Of a DNA stretch of 64,000 bases, positions 57,701 to 64,000 are shown piece after piece. The stretch spans positions 868,001-932,000 of the forward strand of contig OY751488.1 of NCBI GenBank assembly GCA_963565915.1, given 5' to 3'. The DNA is from Entoloma clypeatum (Eukaryota > Basidiomycota > Agaricomycetes > Agaricales > Entolomataceae). A program made the position numbers and the translations under genes. The notes beneath the pieces were generated by a model. The model did not search any database, had not been told where the DNA came from, and saw nothing but the letters and a program-made list of their open reading frames with translations. The first letter of the stretch is position 1. Every line of letters begins with the position of its first letter.

Positions 57701-58997
57701 CAGAAAGGCGCGCCTCATCACCCTTAACAAGGTGTTTGACGCCAACATCTGCTCCAACAAATCCGCCGTCATTGTCACTGACGCGGCAGTTCCCTCCCTT
57801 TCGTCGGGCCACCAAGCTGTTGCAGCCTGGGAAACCTGGCACAAGGGGCACTCCATCGACAAAGACTGGGCGGCCGGCGGCCTCGCAGTCTCTGATGACA
57901 CTGAAACCTTGGCCATTGGACACGGGTTCTCGAACCTGGTCAGTCTGCTAGGGGGTCTCTCTCAACTGGAAGTAATCCATATTTTCACCGACTCTGTCAA
58001 CGCCATTCGGCGCGCCACAGACCCGGATCTCCACTCCTCGCAGGCTACTGCGCTCGCTATCATCAGTAACCTGATTCCTTGGTTTGAGGAACCCGGTCTG
58101 AATTCCAAGATCATCTTTCACCATGTCCCCGATTGCTCGGACCATGGCTTCGAACCTCACCGTGCAGTACACGACTTCGCCTCCTCGATTCGCATTGAGT
58201 GTGGTGAGTCAGCCGCCAGATCCCTCGACTTCAATACTAAGCAATTCACGGACGACATGCTCGGTGACTGGAACAACCTGTACCAGTCCCCCAAGTATGT
58301 TGGCCGATTCTACCAATTCCCGAGATCGTGCGTCAGACGCCAAGACCACGCTCGGGCCAAATGTATGAAGCCGTCCCACCTCAAGGGCGGTACATGGCTT
58401 AAGGATGTGGGTCACTCCCAATCCCTCACGGCTCAAATGGTCCGCGGCCTCACCAGCCACGCCCCAATTGGCCACTATAGACATAGGTTCAACATTGGTG
58501 ACAAAGTTGAACAATGCGACTGTGGTCAGAGGTCCGCCGAGGACTTCGCCCACGTTTTCTACAAATGTCTGCATCACCCCACCAGGCCACCAGACATGCC
58601 CACCTTCTCGAGGAATTCTCCCATCTGGGACGTCTTCGGGAAATTCATCATGGATAACCCAGGGGCATTCGCCTTCCGGGATCGTCCAACGCCCAACACA
58701 ACCGTTGGCGGTAGTCGCGTGGTAGCGCGCTGGGTTCAAAGGGGTGCAGCCCCCTCTGGCAAGCGAACGCGATCGAAGGATAAGAACCGCACAGGCGCTT
58801 CTTTGGGGGGCAGGGCGCAGACACTCCCCAGCGCCGCTAACGGCCAACCTCGCAAGGTTGGAGTGCTCTTGTATCGCGCGACCGAATACTCGGGTGCGCA
58901 TACTAACGCGTTTGTTTATAACAGACTCCCCTGTCCTGGCGCGAGGACTTTTCAGCTCGACGGAGCTTTGCGCCGCTTGTTCTTCCTGCGTACGTAG
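54771..58997 (+). CDS. LINE ORF2: endonuclease, reverse transcriptase, RNase H
   Basis: 1408 residues without interruption. The EEP endonuclease is in the first ~240 residues: SQNVYRK, FVQEPPW, DGDFNCP (about 164) and SDHRSI (about 238). RT has FRPIVLLNTLGKLFEKA, GQFGGVRQNSTED, AIDLAQYFPSL, VGQGSALSPVLS and YVDDG (about 684). RNase H has VTDAAV (about 1003) and IFTDSVNAI (about 1072). The C-terminal finger is CDCGQRSAEDFAHVFYKC (about 1249). It would nick the target and prime cDNA there. An alternative start is ATG at 54786 (MNKFEGLRIRS). All catalytic motifs look complete, so it could be active. Confidence 0.92.
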   Translation: MLGTTMNKFEGLRIRSQNVYRKSVLLSTMLESQKDNLDIIFVQEPPWATIRHVASMTRKDGEPLVGPPNHPDWMCLHHSEPVLDPDNLDEDLRPRAIVYVHRRRTTMKPKLRSDIVRHRDVNLLTLAVPEGQINLINAYSDTQGTAIRILATLGTSLPPIRYIDGDFNCPSPLWDPEVTRHNHNASLLSDFAFAHGLVHHRTGFTHFPKNNNAPSIIDLVFLPNTDKDSIIKLGSPDESDHRSIITLLRSPLINAKERYRIVPDSEEESNFLSALTESISSIPIPATDTREDITSITQKVQELVLAEWTEFSRSPRDSFRSKGWWDKDCKAGWRTYSNSGKTDQDWRAMHKIIRTAKRNFFDKKIDEVSNKNKRPWDLTSWVGPRKNASPEAIIFDGETCTTTAETCDAFHKSFQSAEARPVDPDRLRSTLEPQPKRAWVPFTSQEVLQALAGCSSRSAPGPDHLTWTHLKCLTAHKQILKLFVWILNACLSAGFWPDAFKISTTVIIPKPNKPAYDVPKAFRPIVLLNTLGKLFEKAIANRLQWELARYGLLHPGQFGGVRQNSTEDAGQFLTHLIRAGWSRKLKTSVVAIDLAQYFPSLNHSVISLILDRMGFPDTVVDFFSNYLVGRQTQYAWEDDLSDLFSVDIGVGQGSALSPVLSSIYLAPLMYAFQAEQSQASLISYVDDGTIIVQSETWKENLAKLKKAYKCLFELTTALGLVLEHSKSEAFHFSRKNGDDNPPVDLGFAPFTGDSPLVPKTFWRYLGFFFDRKLLFTEHAKRYATKAFSATGALLSLGNSVRGLTPKHKRTLYRSCILPIALYGANLWNFDGARNKGVVKSISKVQRRAALWILGAFRTTPTGAVEALAGLPPVHLHLKKLSCRNRVRMHSLAPRHMTVMVCDEDDPSKRPWHSPEFMYNLKSPLVDIWAYRANVTVPLSPFNNYNEPGKRVLDRFPERVIHDITLIRGKTAKDRAEARKARLITLNKVFDANICSNKSAVIVTDAAVPSLSSGHQAVAAWETWHKGHSIDKDWAAGGLAVSDDTETLAIGHGFSNLVSLLGGLSQLEVIHIFTDSVNAIRRATDPDLHSSQATALAIISNLIPWFEEPGLNSKIIFHHVPDCSDHGFEPHRAVHDFASSIRIECGESAARSLDFNTKQFTDDMLGDWNNLYQSPKYVGRFYQFPRSCVRRQDHARAKCMKPSHLKGGTWLKDVGHSQSLTAQMVRGLTSHAPIGHYRHRFNIGDKVEQCDCGQRSAEDFAHVFYKCLHHPTRPPDMPTFSRNSPIWDVFGKFIMDNPGAFAFRDRPTPNTTVGGSRVVARWVQRGAAPSGKRTRSKDKNRTGASLGGRAQTLPSAANGQPRKVGVLLYRATEYSGAHTNAFVYNRLPCPGARTFQLDGALRRLFFLRT

Positions 58998-59089
58998 GTC
59001 CTCGGACCGATGTAGTTTACTCTATGTCAAGCGGACTGTACCCCTAGTATACCGCTATATAAATTGTTGACCAAAAAAAAAAAAAAAAA
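58998..59089 (+). other. LINE 3' UTR and poly(A) tail
   Basis: 75 bases of 3' UTR followed by 17 A, then directly GAGCGATGGAG of a Copia-A LTR. Confidence 0.85.
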
Positions 59090-59090
59090 G

Positions 59091-59263
59091 AGCGATGGAG
59101 GCGGTTAAGAGTCAAGAGACAACTTGTTGATATTGACAGTTTCCTGGTCTTATATACCGTACTACTGTTTGTACCAACCAAACAAGTATGTAATGAAGAT
59201 AGGTAAAGGTCACGTGATGTAATCTAATCTAATCTAATCTACGTGATGGGAAAAGTTTCAACA
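59091..59263 (-). repeat. Copia-A3 3' LTR, truncated by the LINE
   Basis: Begins inside the LTR at AGCGATGGAGGCGG and runs to TTTCAACA, then CCCCCCCATATTT. The missing part (about 140 bp) is not found to the left of the LINE. Confidence 0.9.
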
Positions 59264-59340
59264 CCCCCCCATATTTAGTACATCCTTCTAAATACATCTT
59301 ACTTTTTCCCACATATATATATATAGGTACTCTGTTTCGC

Positions 59341-62300
59341 CTAGTTTTTTATCAATCCGAAGTACGGGATAAATTTGTTGAAGAGGATTTTCCCCAGATT
59401 TTTAGTTAAAAGGTCTGCAGGATTGTTCACTCCTTCAATGAATTCGACTGTAATTATCCCTTCGGAGACTTTTTCTCTGACGAAGTGGAATCGCACGTCA
59501 ATGTGCTTGGATCGCTTCTCAGTTACAGGGTTGGATGCGATAAAGACGGAGCCGTTGTTATCTCCATAGATCGGTACTGATCCGATCTGCATTCCAAGCT
59601 CGGCAAGCATGCTTCTAAGCCATGTTACTGCGCGACTGCAATCTGATAGCGCCATGTATTCTGCTTCCGTGGAAGAGAGGGCAATGGTTTTTTGCGCCGA
59701 TGAAACCCAGGTTACTGCTCCAGATGCCAGCGATACGAAGTAACCAGTGGTGGACTTCCTGGTGTTTTCGTCTGACGCCCAATCGGAGTCTGTGAATGCA
59801 TAGATTCCTTTCCCAGAATCACCATCGTACATGATCGCGTAATTTTTTGTTGCCTTCAAATACCTGCAAATATCCCTTGCCACTTCTAAATGGTGTTTGG
59901 TAGGGTTTGTGGAAAATTGGGACATTTTGATTACAGCGAAACAAATGTCAGGTCTTGTCCCGATCATTAAGTACAATAATGATCCAATGACGGATTGGTA
60001 CTTGGATCTGAGTTCCGCATTGGGTTCATCTTCAGATTTCATGGGTTTGTAGCCCGTTGGGAGTGGGGTATGGGTGGCATTAGATTCGCTCATCCCCATG
60101 CGTGCGAGAATTTTCTCAAGGTAGGGTACTTGATCAATGAAGATCCTCTTTCCACGTTGCCTTATTTGGATAGAGAGAAATTCTTTTGGTTCCCCATCAG
60201 GGACTAGGTGGCCTAGGTCCCTACATTCCCATGTTGTCATGAAGGCCTTCTTCTTTTCCAGCGTGTATTCCCGGTTTGTGCCGAGAAAAGCAGAGTCATC
60301 GACATAAATGACGGCGATCACAGTTTCCCCTTTGGTACTTGTGTGAATGAAAACTCCCGCATCGGAGTGAAGTCGGGCAAAGCCGAGCTTTTTCATGGAG
60401 GAATCAAGTTCCCTCCACCAGGCTAATGCGGCCTGCTTGAGTCCGTATAGGGCTTTGTATAGTCGGTACACGAGGTTTTCTTTCCCTTTTACTATGTAGC
60501 CCTCAGGCTGTCGCATGTAAATTACCTCACGGAGTGTTCCATAGAGGAAGGCTGCTGAGACGTCCAAGAGTGTCATGAACCACCCTTCAAGGGCTGTCAA
60601 TGCCAGAATTAATCGGACGGTCTCGTATCTCACTACTGGTGAGAAGATCTGATCGAAGTCAATCCCTTCTACCTGTGAGAAACCTTTTGCAACAAGGCGC
60701 GCTTTCAAACGCCCGTCGGATTTTTCGTTGTAAACCCATTTGTTCCTTAGAGCTTTCCTCCCTGTAGGTAGGGGTACTAACTCCGTGATCACCCCGCGGC
60801 TTTTGAGCATATCTAGCTCTTTTCGTTCTGCCACATACCAATCTTCTTTGTTTGGAAGAAGGTATATATCTTTGTGTGACATTTCAATGATGCCCACTTG
60901 GATAGAGATTGCCTCCATTAGGAGATCGTTCATCCATGCCGTTTGACCGCCCAGTCTACGTCTTCGATCCATTTTTTCAAGATCAGAAGCAGGGGTATGA
61001 GAAAAGCTGCATGTTCCAAACAGAATTCCCACCACATAGGTGGTAAGCACGCGTCGAAGCGCAAGGCCTGAGATTTCTCCCACAGGGTTCGATTTATCCG
61101 TTCTGCTCGACCGTTCTGCTGGTGCTGATACGGGAGCGTGACATCGATCAGAATTCCATGATTGGCAAGTACATCCTTGTATTCGTTAAATTCTCCACCT
61201 CCATCAACTCGCCATTTCTTAGGAGTGGCGGCGAATTGATTCTGGATCATCGCAAGGAATTGTCATAGTGCCATGACAGCATCCGACTTCTTCCTAAGCA
61301 AGACGACCCAGACGTGGGATGAAAAATCATCCAAAAACGTAAGGAAATATTTATATTTGTGGTATGATGCCGTGGATATTTGTTTAAGATCGGAATGGAT
61401 CAGATCAAAGGTTTTTGTTGCCCTTGTTATTGAATTGGGATATGACTGATTCGGCATTTTCCCTTTGAGGCAACCTGTGCAACTTTCCTGTGATTTCTCA
61501 CGTACTAGTGTTTCAGGTACCCCTTTGGTACTGGTGGGAATCTTTCGGAGTGCTTGATCATTTGGGTGACCAAGGCGCTTGTGCCATGTTTCGACAGTGA
61601 TTTCGCTCGAGATCGCATGGATCTGGTCATAGCGTATTTCAGTGTCTAACCAGTAAATGGTTTGACCAAGGATGTGGGGCAAAAACTGGATTTTGCTCAG
61701 CCCTTTGGAGATTTGATTTCTCCACAAGTCCCATCTACTTTGTAACCATGGTTAAGGAAGACGCCTAGGGACAATAGGCGTGTGCCCATGTCCGGGATGT
61801 AGAACACCGGTCTGAGAAGATGGGTTTTAACTTCCCCATTTAGGGTGTGCCATACTGGAACGGCCCCAACTCCGAGTATTTCCAGTTTCTTCCCTTTAGC
61901 TGCAGTTTGGACGAATCGCTTGACCGTGAGAGGTCTATAATATGCGAAGTCCTTAAACTCATAGGTGAAGTGTAAAGAGGCGCCGGAATCTAGTATCCAT
62001 TGCGCGCGTTCTTTTTCCTTACAATGTGTACAAGAGGCGAAATGTTTAATATATTTTTTATGTAGATCACTGCTAATGTGATCTACGCACTCTGTACTGG
62101 TACTGGCTAATATATTATACGTCTGTTGAGAGGTATTATTAGCATTCCGCAATTGATAAGGTTCAAGAAAGGGTTTCGACGAACCGTCAAGTTCTATCTC
62201 ATCCTCAAACACATCCGGCCCCATCCGTTCCTGGTCGATGTCCATCATCTTTAGCGATTCTTCTATCGACGGGGCTATGCGACGCTGTTTAGCTGGCCTT

Positions 62301-63568
62301 TCGTCGATGTCAGGGATGATGGTATCTAAGATACGGAGGTTCGACCCAGAGGGTCGTGCGCCGATTTCTCGAGCAAGCTTTCGCACTTTCTCATTCTTTT
62401 TCCATGCTGACGGCCTTCCAGAAGGAAGCCCGGTGTACTGGGAAGGAGGAGGGTTCATGCGTTGCAGGAGCGACTGCATTTTCTCCGACTCAGGCTGCGC
62501 GGTACTTGTAGTTTTCCCACGGCCCGTTATAGTGGTGAAGGCAGGTGCATGATGAGGAGGGAGAGGGCAAGGAGCACGTTGACGAGGAGGAAGGGGACAA
62601 GGAGCAGGACGACGAGGGATGTGCTCAATGGCTGGTGCGATGAACTCGACCATTTCCTCGGCATGGTCGGAGTCGTTGTCGGCATTGTTGGCGCGTTTCT
62701 TCTGGTTGCGCCAGCGTCCCTTTCCCTTCTTCTTTTCAGAAGCGGTACTTGGGTCGGTCGAGTTAGGCTGCTCGTCAGCATTGTTACGCGAGGTACTTGG
62801 CGCTGTCTGCTTTTCCCATTTGGGGTCTTGCCCCTTCCGCTTGGTCCCGGAGATTTTCCGGGCCTGCTCATTGGACGCCCGAGTAGACCCTACCGAATAT
62901 TTGCGCTTATACTCCGAAATGATGCTCTCGGCGACGGCTTTGTAGGTGAAATCGTCGGCGTCATAGACCTGGAAAAGGGCGGTGGAGAGTGACGACCAGG
63001 CGTCAGGAATCGCATTGGCCAGGATCATTGCCTGCATCAGATCGGGGACGACAAAGTTCGAATCGGCGAGCCGAGCGAAAAGGGACCCCAAGCGTTCGAT
63101 TTCAGGCACGGGGTCACATCCAGAGAGTTTGAAGGAGGCAGCAATCTTGAAGTTGCCAAAAATGGTGGCGGGGGAGACCTTCGAATACGCGTCTTTCAAC
63201 GATGTCCAAGCTTCTTTTGAGGTTGAGGCGTCCTTGATGTGCCTCCTGATTGCTTCGGAGACTTTGAGATGGATGGAACCCAGAGCCATGTCGTCATCTC
63301 TGATCCAGGCCTTCTTTTCCTTGGCGAAGGCGGGATGGTCGACAGTGATAGTGACCGCCGGAGGTTGAGTCGCAGATGTCGAGGTGGCGGAGGCAGGGGT
63401 GGAGACCGTGACCGTAAAGTCCTTGATGTCGGGGCGCTCAATGTCGCCGGATACGAGGCGCCAGACTCCTTGATGGAGAAGGTAGGACTTCATCTTTTCA
63501 GCCCAGCTTTGGTAGTCAATGCCGTCGAAGACGACGATGGAGTCGAGGGCGGAGCGAGAGGTAGACAT
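59341..63568 (-). pseudogene. Copia-A3 gag-pol with frameshift, stop and internal deletion
   Basis: ATG 63568 (MSTSRSALDSIVVFDGIDYQ) opens 623 codons of gag and protease (WILDSGASLHFTYEF). A one-base deletion at GEIKSPKG (near 61700) shifts the frame. Integrase zinc site and core follow, TGA at 61261-61263, then QNGRAERINRTLWEKSQAL, the arginine codon that is a stop in Copia-A1. After CLEHAAFL about 565 bp (Copia-A1 about 1990-2557) are deleted, and the frame resumes TPASDLEKMDRRRRLGGQ. RT (YVDDSAFLGTN) and RNase H (TDSDWASD) are open to TAG 59341-59343. Confidence 0.9.
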
Positions 63569-63915
63569 TGTAGATGAATCTAAAAAAGGGTTCCCAATCA
63601 GTGATATGTTATGAATATGATTTAAGAAAACAATTAAATGATTCCTTATGACATATTCCCTTCAGGAATAGTGGTCACGGGAAAACCCTTTATATGTCAG
63701 AAACGTATAAGGTGCGATCAACGTTTCCACATAGAGTGTACTAGGTCAATCCCCTTAGGGACATCTCATGACAGGTACTTGTCGTAATGACGTTCCCAGG
63801 TTCATATGTGAAGAAGTAAGACTCAGAACCTAGATCTTTCGATCGGTTCTTTGCCAACCAGGGTAGAGTGGGCAGGTACTCGCTGTTGCCAGCGTTTCCC
63901 AAGTCCCTCTGCTAT

Positions 63916-63930
63916 CCGGGGCCCATAACC
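63916..63930 (-). other. Copia-A3 primer-binding site
   Basis: Minus-strand GGTTATGGGCCCCGG beside the 5' LTR, identical to Copia-A2, complementary to the initiator Met tRNA anticodon arm. Confidence 0.7.
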
Positions 63931-64000
63931 TGTTGAAGTTCCACCTGGGCGCTAGCCGCAAGTGTACTGAAGCAACCGGCTACAGTGGAAGTACTCTACG
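63931..64000 (-). repeat. Copia-A3 5' LTR, cut by the window end
   Basis: First 70 bases seen from the inner side: TGTTGAAGTTCCACCTGGGC and on. The untranslated leader 63569-63915 lies between it and gag. Confidence 0.9.

Larger units (their letters stand above)
52790..59089 (+). mobile_element. Tad-like non-LTR retrotransposon (LINE), apparently intact
   Basis: Two long uninterrupted ORFs, a short 3' UTR and a 17-A tail (59073-59089). Order: ORF1 with zinc knuckles; ORF2 with endonuclease, RT, RNase H and a Cys-rich end. This fits the fungal Tad clade. The 5' end is placed near 52790 where the P-like frame ceases to match its family; it could be off by tens of bases. No target duplication is visible: the left flank is the P-like gene and the right flank is a truncated Copia-A LTR. 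Confidence 0.88.
59090..64000 (-). mobile_element. Copia-A3, Ty1/copia element, 3' LTR truncated, 5' LTR leaving the window
   Basis: Minus strand. The 3' LTR keeps only its inner 173 bp next to the LINE tail; the 5' LTR starts at 63931. Gag-pol is nearly complete but has a frameshift, a stop and a ~565-bp internal deletion. The outer right flank is not visible, so no TSD can be tested. Confidence 0.92.

Noticed and set aside
58209..58901. 230-codon minus-strand frame opposite LINE ORF2
   Set aside because: Opposite the RNase H and zinc-finger end of ORF2; no motif of its own.
1..64000. CRISPR array, bacterial operon or phage features
   Set aside because: No regularly spaced repeats with unique spacers and no bacterial gene layout; spliceosomal introns and LTR elements show a eukaryotic fungal genome.

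Overview
The window is repeat-dense nuclear DNA from a filamentous basidiomycete, most likely a mushroom-forming agaricomycete. The reasons are short 46-58 bp GT-AG introns, Tf1-type chromoviral Gypsy elements, a Tad-like LINE, and relics of gene families I know as expanded in Agaricomycetes (alpha-kinases, integrase-core proteins, P-element-like transposases, Crinkler-like proteins). No intact host gene was found; nearly everything is a mobile element or a gene broken by one. Family names rest on motif recognition only, with no database search.

Layout. 1-4578: 3' part of a Copia element (Copia-A1). 4579-4874: perfect 102-bp inverted repeat. 5175-11741: Gypsy-1, complete, TSD GGTAG, nearly intact. 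11953-12310: TA-flanked MITE. 12804-13113: solo Copia-A LTR (TSD CCTTG). 13178-14702: hAT element with 8-bp TSD and a truncated, intron-containing transposase. 15198-16755: integrase-core pseudogene. 16764-18385: old Tc1 relic split by a 1.2-kb hAT-like element. 18560-18870: solo LTR (TSD CGGTG). 20037-30672: one alpha-kinase gene broken by a Tc1 element (20097-21705), Gypsy-2 (22410-28731, TSD GTCTA) and a solo LTR of another family (29995-30312, TSD GATAT). 30795-32330 (minus): UTP20 gene fragment. 32575-33676: Crinkler-like pseudogene interrupted by Gypsy-3 (33677-39973, TSD GATAT). 40338-48780 (minus): old Copia-B, split by complete Copia-A2 (41913-47488, TSD TTCTC). 49126-~52790: P-element-like transposase gene with good introns, cut at its 3' end by a LINE with two intact ORFs (~52790-59089). 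59090-64000 (minus): Copia-A3, running out of the window.

How the parts work together. The three Gypsy copies share an unusual plan: a predicted Tf1-like self-primer, a start codon created by the last bases of the 5' LTR, a conserved CTT-TGA stop 28 codons later, gag and pol in different frames, a chromodomain integrase, and a small extra ORF (ORF3) between pol and the 3' LTR. In all three insertions the 5' LTR ends with ATG-CATAACA and the 3' LTR with ACG-CATAACA. Ordinary reverse transcription should make these identical, so this is the observation I would follow up first. Repeated CGA-to-TGA stops in unrelated sequences point to cytosine-deamination (RIP-like or methylation) damage across the region.
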